From NCBI GenBank assembly GCA_035079385.1, contig JAVHKY010000008.1, positions 5,812,001 to 5,876,000 on the forward strand: a stretch of 64,000 nt of DNA, written 5' to 3'. Source of the DNA: Aspidiotus rigidus (Eukaryota; Arthropoda; Insecta; Hemiptera; Diaspididae). Below, in pieces: positions 23,560 to 33,652 of this stretch. Made by a program: the position numbers and the translations under genes. The notes under the pieces are model-generated. The model worked only from the letters and a program-made list of their open reading frames with translations, was not told the DNA's origin and made no database searches. The number at the start of each line of letters is the position of its first letter. Position 1 is the stretch's first letter.

Positions 23560-25085
23560 GGAATGTAGATAGACCAAAAATATATATTCAGAATTTCGTT
23601 TATCGATTTGGTCAATTTTTATGTAAACACATCCACAGATTAGGTAGAGTCCGTTAGATTGAGAAAAATAGTTGAAAAATTCTCGACGCGCTGGAACGGT
23701 CTGAAAACAGTAGAGAAGTGAGAAAACCCACATTTTCACCCTGGAGGACCGTGAGTTTTGGTATTTCATTCATCAATTAGGTTGATTATAATGTAAACAC
23801 GTTCACCGAGTTCGAAAAAATTGGTCAAAAAATTCTCCAGCCACTGGAACGTTCTGGAAATGACAAATAATCAAGAAAATCCAGTTTTTCACCCTGGAGG
23901 ACCGTGAGTTTTGGTATTTCGTTCATCAATTAGGTCAATTTTAATGCAATCACATCTGTCGAATTTGAAAAAAAATTGTCAAAAAATTCTCCAGTCGCTG
24001 GAACAGTCTGGAAATAGTAGAAAATCGAGGAAGTCCACTTTTTCAACATGAAGAGCTGTGATTTTTGGTATTTTGTTCATCAATTACGTCACATCTTATG
24101 TAAATACGTCCACCGAGTTAGAAAGAAATAGTCAAAAAATTCTCCAGTTCCTGGAATGCCCTGGAAATAGTAAATAATCCGGGTAATCCACTTCTCCAAC
24201 ATGGAAACCCGTAATTTTTCATATTCTGTTCATTAAGAAGGTCAATTCTCACGTAAATACGTCCACCAAGTTGGAGAAAAATGGTCAACAAATTCTCCAG
24301 TCGCTGGAGCGGTCGAGACACAGTAGAAAATCGAAGAAGTCCGCTTTTAGCGAGGAACCCGCTATCCCTTTTGTTGGGGGTGCTTCCAGGAAATTTTCGT
24401 CCGCGAGCGCGAGCGTGAGCGAGGTTGATGACGTCACGGAGAGGGGAGCGGGACTCAGAAAAATTCCTACTTCCGAGCTATATATGATAGGATGGGGGAC
24501 TTCGAAAAATTTTGATCCTCTAGCCATATATGATAGGAAGGCGACTTAGAAAAATTCCTTCCTCCGAGCTATATATGATAGGAGGGGGACTTGAAAAGAC
24601 GATGGCTTCCTTGAAATTGCAGCGCGTTCAAGTTGTCACGTCATGATTTTCAGGACTTGGAAAAACTTCAGGCTCTAGGGGACTCAGGACAGCGGGTTTC
24701 CGCGGCCATTGCAGTCCTGCAATGGTATCTAATTTTTTCAAGGTGTTTTGTTCATCGAGTAGGTCAAATCTGATGTTAATACGTCGTAAAAGTTGGAAAA
24801 AAATAGTCAATCAATTCTCCAGTCGCTGAAGCGCTCTAGAAATAATAAAAAATCGAGAACATCCACTTTTTCAACCTGGACAACCTTGGTTCTTGGTATT
24901 TTGTTTATCAAATAAGTCAATTTTCATGTAAACATATCCGCCGAGTTTGAAAAAAATATTCAACAAATTCTCCAGTGGCTGGAACAGTCTGGAAATAGTA
25001 GAAAATCAAGGAAATCCATCTTTTCAACCTTAAGAACCATTTCTGGCGATTCATCCATTGATTTGGTCAATTCTCTAGTCGTTGG
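23560..25085. repeat. 153-bp satellite array in the left arm
   Basis: The marker TTCTCCAGTCGCTGGAAC recurs with CTGG at 23691, 23844, 23998, 24151, 24304, then 24826 and 24979. Steps are 153 or 154 bp except one of 522 bp, which holds an inserted repeat. Each unit also carries TTTTGGTATTTCATTCATCAATTAGGTC, GTAAACACATCCACCGAG and TCCACTTTTTCAACCTGGA text. Units differ by many substitutions, so the array is old. Confidence 0.9.
24350..24731. repeat. TGACGTCA/TATATATGATAGG repeat, copy 2, inserted in the satellite
   Basis: Inverse copy of 8432-8868: it begins GGAACCCGCTATCCCTTTTG, has GATGACGTCACGGAGAGGGG, four TATATATGATAGG blocks, and ends CCATTGCAGTCCTGCAATGG. It breaks the 153-bp period between units 5 and 6, so it arrived after the array had formed. 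Confidence 0.88.
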
Positions 25086-25376
25086 GAGGCTCTGGAAGTA
25101 ATAAAAACCAAAGATACACACCCACCCCTAAGATTCTTTAAAATGTTGAATGTTTATTTTTGTTTCCCTGAAGTCGTAGTGGTACGAGTAGAAACTGTCT
25201 TACTAGGAGCGGTGCACTTGCATGAAGTGGAGGAATCTCCCCTCGAGTTGAGGTGACAATGCTTCAAATATTGGAGTTCATGAGCATGACAATACAAGGA
25301 GATGATTGTCTTCTATTGTGTCTCGGGAGGAGATTCCTCCATATCATGCGAGTGCACAGCTACCAGTAACACAATT

Positions 25377-25631
25377 CAGGGTTGCCACTTTTTTTCAATT
25401 ATGAAATTCCCTGACTTTTTTCCGACTTTTCCAGGTATTTTTAATATTTTTCCATGACTTTTTTTGCAACTTCATTTGCTCACTCTTTATGAATAAACTC
25501 TTCTTTTTTTTCTTTATCGCAAATCGCGCGGAAATTTAATCAAAAGTAAGGATTTCCTTGACTTTTCCAGGACCAAAAAAATCCCTGACTTTTCCCTGAT
25601 TTCCAGTTTTTCCAGAAAAGTGGCAACCCCG
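25377..25631. mobile_element. 255-bp hAT-like MITE (CAGGGTTGCCACTTTT ends)
   Basis: CAGGGTTGCCACTTTT at 25377-25392 is matched by AAAAGTGGCAACCCCG at 25616-25631, with CAATT directly repeated on each side (25372-25376 and 25632-25636). Inside are TCCCTGACTTTTCC-type subterminal words in both orientations. Removing it restores the inverted-arm text of the foldback element. The TIR start CAGGG is typical of hAT-derived MITEs, although a hAT duplication would be 8 bp. Confidence 0.78.
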
Positions 25632-25639
25632 CAATTTGT

Positions 25640-26160
25640 ACCGCTGCGACTCGAGGGAAAAAAAGTAACCAATGAATTATAGTGGCAGATGAGTATCTTT
25701 GATTTTTTAATATTTCCAGAGCGTCCTAACGACTGGAGAATTTTTTTCATTTTTTTTTGAACTTGGCGTAAGTGTTCTTACAACAATCGACCATAGCCTA
25801 AAATTACGGTCTTACAGGTTGAAAAATGGCCTTTCTCGATTTTCTACCATTTCTATACCGTCCCAGCGACTGGAGAATTTGTTGACCAATTTTTTCGATT
25901 TCGGTAGACGCGTTTTACATTATTATAATCACCTAATTGATGAATGAAATACCAAAACTCACGGTCCTACAGGGTGAAAAAGTTGATTTTCTCACTTCTT
26001 AACTGTTTTCAGACTATTCCAGCACCTGGAGAATTTACTGACTATTTTTCTCAATCTAACGCACTTTACCTAATCCGTGGGTGTGTTTACATAAGAATTG
26101 ACCAAATCGATAAACGAAATACTGGAAACATATTTTTGGTCTCTCATTGGGGGTAACATT
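25640..26160. repeat. 153-bp satellite, inverted units in the right arm
   Basis: The marker is read as its complement: GACTGGAGAATTTTTTTC near 25731, GCGACTGGAGAATTTGTTGACC near 25868 and CACCTGGAGAATTTACTGAC near 26024. Flanking text (TGAATGAAATACCAAAACTCACGG) is the inverse of the left array. Confidence 0.88.
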
Positions 26161-26286
26161 TTGATGAGCATTTGAAACATTTGTCGACCAAGGCCATCCC
26201 CCCCCCTCACCCCGACTAAAGCCTTTGTTAAGGAAGGCAAAATTCTACAAAATAAGTTGAAGAAAAAATGGCTAATTACTCATATC

Positions 26287-26484
26287 CAGAGACCGAATTT
26301 TTCGGCATTTTTGATGGAGATTTTCGGCACTAAAAATTCAGTTTTCGGCATTATTCGGCAATAATGAAAAAAATACCATTTTTTTTGCATTTTTTGAGTC
26401 ATTTAATGCTAAATTCGGCAAAAACGACGATTTCGGCATTTATTTTTTACTTTTTCGGCATTTTGCCATGAAATCCGGTCTCTG
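26287..26484. mobile_element. 198-bp hAT MITE with perfect 8-bp target duplication
   Basis: Ends CAGAGACCG (26287-26295) and CGGTCTCTG (26476-26484) are inverted, and CTCATATC is duplicated exactly on both sides (26279-26286, 26485-26492). The interior has repeated TTTTCGGCA words in both orientations, like the TTTTCGG subterminal repeats of the hAT at 59.6 kb. An 8-bp duplication plus such subterminal repeats indicates a hAT-mobilised MITE. Confidence 0.9.
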
Positions 26485-26492
26485 CTCATATC

Positions 26493-27239
26493 ACATTCTT
26501 GATTATTTTGTAAGATATTTACTGTACAAAGATCCGAGAAGTTTGACTTCATAACATTGTAGAGTGCACTTTACAGCCCCATGTTTAGAAATCAACACAA
26601 CTATGAAGAAAGAAAAAAGTGCAGTGTTTCAATAATACAAGGACGAGATGGAGCAGGAATATTGTACGGTGATTTCTAGTACATACCAAGGAGTGTAAAA
26701 TGAGAAATTTGATATCACTACAGAAATAAGTCAAAGAAAGGCGAGAAAATGTCCAAGTGGTCAATTTCTCATATCACTATTTTAATTTGTAAGATATTTT
26801 ACTGTACGCAGGACTGTAAAGTGTAGTAGGCTAAATATGAGCTAGAACCAAAGAAGCATTTTACACGAAAACTCGTTGAATTCTCAGAACATGTACGCGT
26901 CCAACCTTTGAGCCGCCACCATTACTGGCCTTTGATTGACCTAATTTAGAGACTCGAATAATTTTCGCGTTCGGAATTTTAATGAGGGGAGGACTTGGAA
27001 AAATTTGGAGCTACGAACCTTTGCACATGTGCGCCTTGAGGAAGGTTGAGCTCTTGACAATGAACCAAATCGACTTATCTCGAAAAAAATTCGACTCAAA
27101 ATTGGATTCCTAGTTCCGTCCCAGTGTCGTGATAGCTCACATCCCCAAACTCTCATTCTTAAACTTTCAAACATTTTCTCGCGAGTCCCATAAAACATTC
27201 ACGGGCCTTTTCCGGCCGTGTATCCTCGGCCGCCCGGCT
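26493..27239. other. No gene recognised
   Basis: A+T-rich sequence with repeated GGACTGTAAARTG words (26690, 26815). A GGGGAGGACTTGGAAAAATTT phrase near 26980 echoes the TGACGTCA/TATATATGATAGG repeat family. Confidence 0.4.
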
Positions 27240-27535
27240 GGGCCAGTACGATATAGCTATTTGCGGGAGCATAAGCGACTTTGTGGCAAGCGACACCGCA
27301 AACGGCTTTCTTCTACTTTTGACTATTTGTGGGACCTTTTGCAATTTCATGGCAAATAACACCGCAGGCGCCACTTTTTTTATCTGTGCTAATTTGTGAT
27401 TTTGTGGCAAATGACACCGCAAACGCCTCTCTTCAAATTTGGACTATTTGCGGGACCTTTCGCGATTTTATGGCAAATGATACCGCAACCGCCTCTTTTC
27501 TGATTTTGACTATTTGGTGGACCTTCATTATCACA
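27240..27535. repeat. 66-bp tandem repeat, about four units
   Basis: Units run ACTATTTGCGGGACCTTT, GCGATTTTATGGCAAATGAC, ACCGCAAACGCCTCTTT, with starts near 27252, 27321, 27390 and 27444. The third unit is shorter by about 12 bp. Because 66 is divisible by three, both strands stay open (27329-27712 plus, 27159-27422 minus), giving repetitive frames (VANDTANAS on the plus strand). I see no evidence that these are genes. Confidence 0.8.
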
Positions 27536-29479
27536 TTTGAGCTGTTTGAATATTTCCTCCATTGCGGCTATTGCCTTTTTCTACCTTGGAGTAATCCCCA
27601 GTTCTGTCTCATTATCCTGGTTTTAACGTTTTTATACATTTCTTCTACAATGTCTGTAAGAATATGCTGCTGCATATTCTTGCACGTTGGCACTCGCAGA
27701 CAGAATAGGTAGTCGTAGTTGTTATAAGAGATTAGAATAGAGATAGCGAGTGTCAGTTAATTCACGTTTTGTACGTGTAGTTGAGATGTCGTTCAATAGA
27801 GACTCGGTAGCAGGAAAGACGAAGGTCTTCGGATCAATAGAGACCTGTTGCCGAGAAAGACGAAGTTCGATTCTTACATGTCCATATATCCTTTGGGGGT
27901 TCCCTGCCAAAGGGCATTTATCAAAATATGTTTTGATACTGCAACCGTTGATGCGTTCCGTTATGATCCCCGATGAGTAAACGAGGTCATTACTAGAGAT
28001 TGGAAAGACGGATCGAAAAATGGAAAACAGCGTCGTTTTCAGCGTCCAAAATACTTCGAGAAAAGTAAAATCGTTTTGGAATGCCAGAGTATGACCAAAA
28101 AATTGTCACATCGTGTTATTGTACAATCAAATTAAGGCGAGCTGACGACCCGTCTTGAGTAGTCGCGTGGTTTGTTAATGAAAAAAGTTACCATATTATC
28201 TTAGTATAATGGATGGTAATCGAACTATAATGTATTTCCAGGTGAAGCAGCATAATGCATACAGTTTGACAAAATTAAAAGAAATTTAAAAACTTTCAAC
28301 AGAAACCATCATGAATAAATTCTCAAGTAGATGATTTCATAGTACACTTTGGAATCCATACACGATAAATTAGGAAAGAAGCCTACTTCTAGTAATCGAA
28401 AATAGTACTTAGAAAACTTGTAATGATACATTTTTTCTCTGCACTATTCGAAGTAGTATGGTGAGATTCGTCAAGAACAAGATTAATATGAATATATCAT
28501 GCTGGCCAGTGTCATAAATGGTCGGTGATGTAAAAAGTACTGGTACCAGTATAGTATAACACAAGAGTACTGGTTGGTATTATATTTATCATCTAATAGA
28601 GAAATGTGAAAACAAGTCGCATCTGTCACCTGAGAACCACAACGTTGAACAAGCTCTGGAAACTATATTAAATATATATTTCCTTTAGATTTCCGCACCT
28701 ACTCATTCGTAGATCGGGTATTATTACTTTGGGAACACTGTACCGAAGACTAGTGAAAGGTGTTAATCTCGTTCGGAGATACTCAAACTTCGCTTTTTAA
28801 ACCTCACATTGTGACGACAATAATGTCAGGATGTAAGAATCAGTACGTGCTCTTGGGGGAATATCGTGATGAAGAGATTTACGGTTTTCAGGATAACATT
28901 GGTATTTCGAATAAGAAAATGACGAGGTTAGTGTAACGCCGATAATTCATTGTTTCCAATCGTATTGCCCGACTCTATCTTCTTCTATATAATATTGATA
29001 TACCGCAGATGAACGACTACAAGGAAGAAGAGAGAGAAAAAAAGAAAATGATATGAAAAGCGAGTTTCGCCGTTAAAACCGCATCTGATTTGTTTTTCGT
29101 ACGTGCATTTATGCATAACGTGGCAAATGTCACGAATCGTACTAACTTTTCTCGTGTAGTCTGTTATCTTTTTGTATAGAATAGCACACACTCTCTTTGT
29201 TTCGTATTCTCTCAAATGATTTACGACGCGTTTTCATTTTATTGAAATACGTTCGGAAGAACGGAAAACGTCGCGTCACAGTCGACTGGCACGGCGTGCA
29301 AAAACGAATAGAATTGAGAACTGATGGAAAATCGCATTTTTGGTAATAAATACGGAGGAAAGCGTATTGCAACTCGTGTTTATTGTGGCTAAGTTTTGAC
29401 GTGCGGCGTTTCTTCACGGATAAATGATGATTTTTCGCCTTACTTTACTTTTATTCTACCAGGTCACCGAAAATTTGGT
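27536..29479. other. No feature recognised
   Basis: A+T-rich unique-looking sequence; small frames lack motifs. Near 28532-28598 there are several GTACTGG-type words without clear period. Confidence 0.45.
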
Positions 29480-29775
29480 ACTCTAATTGTTCCAACTTTA
29501 CGACGGAAGCGATCTCCAGATCGCACCGAAATTTTCCATCGACCTAAAATCGATTGCTATAATGTGTCAAGTCAATTTCAAGTTTCGACCTCCAAATCGA
29601 CTGCTGTGGTGGCTCGATTTCAAGTCGATTTTTTCTGGTAATGTACACTGGTCGACTTCATTCAGGACTCGATTCCGAAACGACTCTACCGAAATTTTTC
29701 ATCGACCTGAAATCGACTGCTCTGGTGGCTCAATTTGAATTTATTTCGTATCTCTCTGGTAATTTACACTTCCTT
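29480..29775. repeat. TCGAC-rich degenerate repeat, locus 4
   Basis: Two units with the family order: CCGAAATTTTTCATCGACCT, GAAATCGACTGCTCTGGTGG, TCAATTTCAAGTCGATTT, TCTGGTAATGTACACTGGTC. It lies a few hundred bp upstream of Penelope B copy 1. Confidence 0.75.
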
Positions 29776-30094
29776 AGCTATCGTTTCGACGTTCATTTGG
29801 AGTATGTTCAGGTTTGTTGGCATTTGTCAGATCATTTTCTGAAGGGGGGGGGGGGGGGCAGAGAAACCAAATACAAACACATTTCAGGTGGGGGCGTATG
29901 GAAAAAAATTTGTTCATGAAAAAGAATCAACTCGCAGCAAAATCGTACCCAGCTTCCTCACCCGGTGCAGTTACAAATACCAAACTGGAGTATTACTTGA
30001 GGCAGGTCCGCATATCTTTTCAGATTTATTTATTCCCTTTTTACTTTCTTTTGCTATTTTTTGTTTTTTCTTTTGGTTTCATTCTACCAAAAGA

Positions 30095-30548
30095 AGCCGA
30101 GGACTACACCAAAAAAGTGGAGTCGAACATCGCAGTTGATGGACACCAAGAGCTGGCAAGGGATCCAACACGGAAATACCAAGATGACCTGAAAGCTGTG
30201 TTGAAACGGAAGGATGTACCCGGCAATGGAAGGACGCTTGAGATGAACCCGGTTGCACCAAAACTCAAGGAACTTGTAAAACTCCGCAAAGCGAACCGTC
30301 CGATGATACCCCTGGTCAACAGCATTCAATCACCATGCTACAAGATAGCAAAGACCGTAGCCACATTCCTGAAAGAAAACTACCAGTTTGCACCCAGACG
30401 AAGTATCAGAAACAACGGAGAGCTGACTGAGCAAATGGACAAGTTGGAAATCAGGAGTAACGACAAGCTGATATCCTTTGATGTGACTAATATGTTTGGT
30501 GCCATACCGAAGGAGGAACTTCCCACTCAGCTCAAAAACAGCAGATAA
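30095..30548 (+). pseudogene. Penelope B RT, N-terminal half (copy 1)
   Basis: Within the open frame 29814-30548 only the part from 30095 is Penelope protein: EDYTKKVESNIAVDG, ARDPTRKYQDDLKAVLK, MNPVAPKLKELVKLRKANRP, NSIQSPCYKIAKTVATFLKE and KLISFDVTNMFGAIPKEELP (motif A with its Asp). The residues before, from 29814, have no counterpart in the other copy and are not part of the protein. The frame is cut at codon 244 by the inserted MITE. Motif PMIPLV replaces PMRPLV of copy 2. Confidence 0.88.
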
Positions 30549-30938
30549 CAGGGTGTCTATCAGAATTGAAAAATGGAAATAGTTGACATTAGTTGACCTT
30601 TTTTCGGTACTTTATTTCACCTAAGAAAATATCAATTCCCCCCCCCCCCCCTCTCCAAACTAATATTGTAATTTCGGTATATTCTTATTCGTTTGCAAGA
30701 ATTATTATTTAATTGAGAAAAGTGCCATTTCAAAAGTCAGAAGTTGGTTGATTATACCTTGAAAGTGGGCATATAGGAAGACATGTGAAAAACATTCTTT
30801 ACACAAAATTATGCATTTTTGGACTTTTTAGTTGACCTACAGATAGAAAAGTTGACTTTACTTGACTTAGTTGACCATGTTGCAAAAAAGTTGACTTTAA
30901 TTGACTTAGTTGACTTAGTTGACCTGGTAGACACCCTG
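30549..30938. mobile_element. 390-bp MITE (CAGGGTGTCTA ends) inside Penelope B
   Basis: CAGGGTGTCTA at 30549-30559 is inverted as TAGACACCCTG at 30928-30938. The target text CAGATA is present on both sides (30542-30547, 30939-30944), and copy 2 has a single uninterrupted CAGATACC there, so the insertion is certain. The right part is rich in TTGACTTAGTTGACC words and a C run lies at 30640-30651. The exact duplication length (6-8 bp) is unclear because of one extra A at 30548. hAT-like ends. Confidence 0.9.
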
Positions 30939-30944
30939 CAGATA

Positions 30945-32091
30945 CCATGGGAACCCCGATGGGTGGAAGTACGCCAACATAGTGGAGGAGATCTTGAGCC
31001 AGAACTACTGCCGCTTCAATAACAGGTTCTACAGTCAGGAAAGGGGACTTGCGATGGGATCACCGCTGTCACCAATACTGGCGGAGGTATTCATGAATGA
31101 TATGGAAACCAAGATATTGAAGGGCAGCAAGTTCAGAAACTCGATCAAACACTGGGCCAGATATGTAGATGATATCCTAATTGTGTGGTCAGGCACTGAT
31201 AGACAGGTGGATCTATTCCTTTCAGAAACAAACGCGATGAATGAGAGCATCAAATTCACAGTGGAAAAAGGCAATGAGGCCATCGACTATTTGGACCTTA
31301 CACTCACAATGGAGAACAATAGGATAGAATACAAAATCTACAGGAAGCCGACGCATACTGACACCATCATCCCAAATGACTCCTACCACCACCCCAGGCA
31401 CAAGTTATCGGCAATCCAGAACTACTGCTATCGGGCAATTTCTATCCTCAAGAACAACGAAAAGAAGAGGAAAGAGATCGAGGTAGTAAAGCAGATCGCA
31501 GAAGCCAATGGCTACCGCAGACGTGTGGTGGAGGGAGTCTTTGGGAAAATGGAAACAAAGAAAGGAACCCATGATGGCATAGTGAGAAAGTACTCCGGAT
31601 CGATACCATATATAGGAAAGTACACAAACAAGGTGATAAAGGCGTTCAATGGCTACGATGTGAATGTTGGTATCCAGAATAACCAACCCATGGTGAAGAG
31701 AATCAGCAATGACCAGACGGAACAAAAGGACAAGGAAAGCTTGAGCGGAGTGTACAAGCTCAGTTGTGAACAGTGCGAGGGGATCTATATCGGTGAGACT
31801 GGGAGAAAGTTTGAGATCAGGAGAAAGGAGCACAAAACGTCGAGGGAGAAAGAAGATGGCAAGTCACTGTTTGGGAAGCACTGTAACGAAGAAAAACATG
31901 ATGGAGAGGGAATATTTGAAGTCATACACGTAGAGAATCGCACAAAGAGAAGAAAACTCTGGGAACAAATGGAGATTGCGAAAGCCAAGAGAAAGAAAGC
32001 CTGCCTCTTGAACGATGTAATCACATTTGACAGCGAAAAATCATTCGGCCTGGTGATTGGACGAGAGAAGAAGAACGGAACCAACCAATGA
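30945..32091 (+). pseudogene. Penelope B RT C-terminal half plus GIY-YIG endonuclease (copy 1)
   Basis: The open frame 30982-32091 (369 codons) is intact and in line with the homologous text from 30945. RT motifs: ERGLAMGSPLSPILAEVFM (motif B), WARYVDDILIVWSG (motif C, both catalytic Asp), AIDYLDLTLTM and YKIYRKPTHTDTIIP. Endonuclease: LSGVYKLSCEQCEGIYIGET with the paired Tyr residues, GRKFEIRRKEH (Arg) and FGKHCNEEKHDGEGIFEVIH. GIY-YIG fused C-terminally to RT is unique to Penelope-like elements. The first half was separated only by the MITE, so before that insertion the element was apparently intact from 30095 to its end. Confidence 0.93.
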
Positions 32092-32307
32092 GACGGCAGG
32101 AATCCAGGTAGCCAACAGAAACGCAGCATTTAGGACAATGGATTGAACCAACCACGAAGGAGTATGTTTTAGCCAATAAGAACACAATGTCATATTATTG
32201 TAAGAATGAGTTTCTAAGAAGTGAACCAATCACGACACAGCATTGTTATAGCTGATAAGATCACAGTGTTACACTATAAAAACTCATGTTTAAGGCCTTG
32301 TTCTCCA

Positions 32308-32362
32308 GTTGCGACACAACTGATGATGGGATAACACCCGAAAGTACTATTGTAAAAGCAAC
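32308..32362 (+). ncRNA. Hammerhead-ribozyme motif in Penelope B 3' region, copy 1
   Basis: Stem I: GTTGC (32308-32312) pairs with GCAAC (32358-32362) and ACAA (32316-32319) with TTGT (32350-32353), separated by GAC opposite AAAA. Core CTGATGA lies at 32320-32326. Stem II is GGG (32328-32330) with CCC (32337-32339), one unpaired T before it. Then come GAAA (32340-32343), a minimal stem III from the palindrome AGTACT (32343-32348) and the cleavage base A (32349). Hammerheads with very short stem III are known in Penelope-like elements. The extra T at 32327 departs from the consensus. Confidence 0.8.
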
Positions 32363-32734
32363 TAATAAAGTAGATTTGTACAATTGAAAAACCCTTTTTC
32401 AGTATTAGTGCTCTACTTACACCTCACTCACTCATTATGAGTTCCGATAATACCGCAATTTTTTCCATCTCAGCAAGAAGGGAACCGTTGTCATATTTTC
32501 AATGATCTCTACTTTATTTCTGAATGTATTCAAAATGTGATTATCGTTTCTTATAGAAAAAGAGTTGCTCTTCAATTTTCATCCTTACCATTTTTTTAAT
32601 TAAACTCGTTGTTGCGGAGATATTTTGACTTCAAACTGATTTTTCTGTAATGAATTTTTCTTCACGGACGCCCTTTGTACAGATAGGTCCTCATATGTTT
32701 ACGCGTGCCAAAAAATCCTGTCTCTATTCATTAC

Positions 32735-32885
32735 CAATACAACTGACGACGGATTAACACCCGAGAGTACTCCTGTAAGCTAATTAATAAATAGGAACCG
32801 TACATTCGAGATCTATTTCATTTCGGGTGCACTACTTACACCTCATCATGTACAAAATTGGTTCCAGTGATAACAATAAGATGAA
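32735..32885 (+). repeat. Decayed second Penelope terminal segment
   Basis: AACTGACGACGG, TTAACACCCGAGAGTACTC, GTAAGCTAATTAATAAATAG, then GTGCACTACTTACACCTCA and GGTTCCAGTGATAA follow the same order as 32318-32455. The hammerhead core is damaged (GAGA for GAAA, one mismatch in stem I). It is an older, partial tandem copy of the element's terminus downstream of the intact one. Confidence 0.75.
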
Positions 32886-33070
32886 AATGTTATACAACAT
32901 CGAAAATATTGAAGATGAATATGAGTACAGATAGTACTAGATGAAATAGGTTGAATTGTGAGGACCATCGTGAATTAAATGGAAGAATAAATAACCATCA
33001 TCAAGTTGGCCTAATCTGCCCAGGGCCAAGATGAGAGGAAACGGTCATAAAGAAAGAACGCGAGACCCAA

Positions 33071-33311
33071 ATGTCACATCCCCCATTCTTTCAGAATATT
33101 ATGATAAGGAAGAAATTAATAAAAAAATTTCTTGATGAGACCACCTCCCTCCCCCGTCATACAATCGATATTATTAAATCTAATAAATGGATTCGTCTCC
33201 CTTATTTGGGTGAATTTTCTTCCTTATTGGGTCTTGTTCTGAAACCCTTTGGATTCAAACAAGCCTACTTACTTTTGTCCTACCACTTTTAAACAGATTT
33301 TCCGCTTCCCT

Positions 33312-33363
<52 letters not shown>

Positions 33364-33520
33364 CGAGCTTCTTAAGGCTGTAGGTGAGTCTGCTTTGGCT
33401 GATAATTTCATATCACAAAATCATTCATTGGAAGAGGATTCTACTCTTCTCACGCTTTGCTCTTGAAAATATTGAAATCGTCCGTCATAAAAATACTCTT
33501 AAGCAAAAACTAGGCTAACT
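33071..33520 (+). pseudogene. Penelope-like fragment with GIY-YIG replaced by (GA)n
   Basis: Frame 33071-33292 gives IRKKLIKKFLDETTSLPRHT and IRLPYLGEFSSLLG then LKPFGFKQAY, matching the linker between RT and endonuclease in family A (61050-61230). A (GA)n tract at 33315-33358 stands where the GIY-YIG core should be. Then GESALADNFISQNHSLEEDS and, after a frameshift, ALENIEIVRHKNTLKQKLG resume the C-terminal endonuclease text (compare ALEEIEILRHRNN at 12.7 kb). It is a third Penelope relative, distinct in sequence from both A and B copies. Confidence 0.75.
33315..33358. repeat. (GA)n microsatellite
   Basis: About 20 GA dinucleotides, ending in GAAAGAGAAC. It interrupts the Penelope fragment. 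Confidence 0.95.
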
Positions 33521-33652
33521 TCACCCTTTATTTTCAAAAAAACATTCACGACGTTTCGAACGAGTAACCGTTTTTTATCAAGTGAGAAAACGAACGTCGT
33601 GAATGTTTTTTGAAAATAAAGGGTGAAGTTAGCCTAGTTTTTGCTTAAGAGT
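33495..33652. repeat. Long hairpin (58-59-bp arms) at a Penelope terminus
   Basis: ACTCTTAAGCAAAAACTAGG...CATTCACGACG (33495-33553) is repeated inverted at 33595-33652 with one A/T run difference. The 41-bp loop carries, on the minus strand, CTTGATAA, an AACG...CGTT stem and CGAAACGTC, which recalls the hammerhead order seen in the other Penelope ends. The left arm overlaps the end of the endonuclease frame. Confidence 0.85.

Larger units (their letters stand above)
22974..26222. mobile_element. Foldback element 1 (long inverted arms made of satellite)
   Basis: The left end at 22974-23040 (GGGAAGTGGTTTTGGTCG, AAAATGTTTCAAATGTCC, GTCAAAATGTT) is inverted at the right end (26150-26222: AACATTTTGATGAGCATTTG, AAACATTTGTCGACCAAGGCC). 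Next to the ends both arms carry ACCAAAAATATAT-type text and then 153-bp satellite units: seven in the left arm and about three inverted in the right. Nearer the centre, 25175-25250 is inverted at 25320-25376 plus 25632-25655. There is no coding sequence. The design (long inverted arms containing tandem repeats) is that of foldback elements such as Drosophila FB. A second copy is at 41.3-44.0 kb. Target duplication not identified. Confidence 0.78.
30095..32447 (+). mobile_element. Penelope-like retroelement family B, copy 1
   Basis: Homology with the longer copy at 57.1-61 kb begins abruptly at GAGGACTACACC (30095), so this copy is 5'-truncated. It then runs collinearly through RT and GIY-YIG endonuclease to the common 3' end ATTATGAGTTCCGA (ends 32447). 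A 390-bp MITE at 30549-30938 is the only large interruption; outside it the coding sequence is nearly intact. The 3' part carries a hammerhead-like ribozyme (32308-32362). Penelope-like elements use the GIY-YIG enzyme to nick the target and the RT to copy RNA there. Confidence 0.93.

Noticed and set aside
27329..27712. 127-codon frame with repeated VANDTANAS-type text
   Set aside because: Derived from a 66-bp tandem repeat whose length is divisible by three; no start context or conserved domain.
29814..30094. N-terminal 94 codons of the open frame leading into Penelope B copy 1
   Set aside because: No counterpart in copy 2. Homology starts at 30095, so the upstream open stretch is fortuitous (it includes a poly-G run).
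31405..31833. 142-codon minus-strand frame (and its counterpart at 58777-59208)
   Set aside because: Antisense shadow of the Penelope B RT/endonuclease; it occurs in both copies only because the sense strand is conserved.
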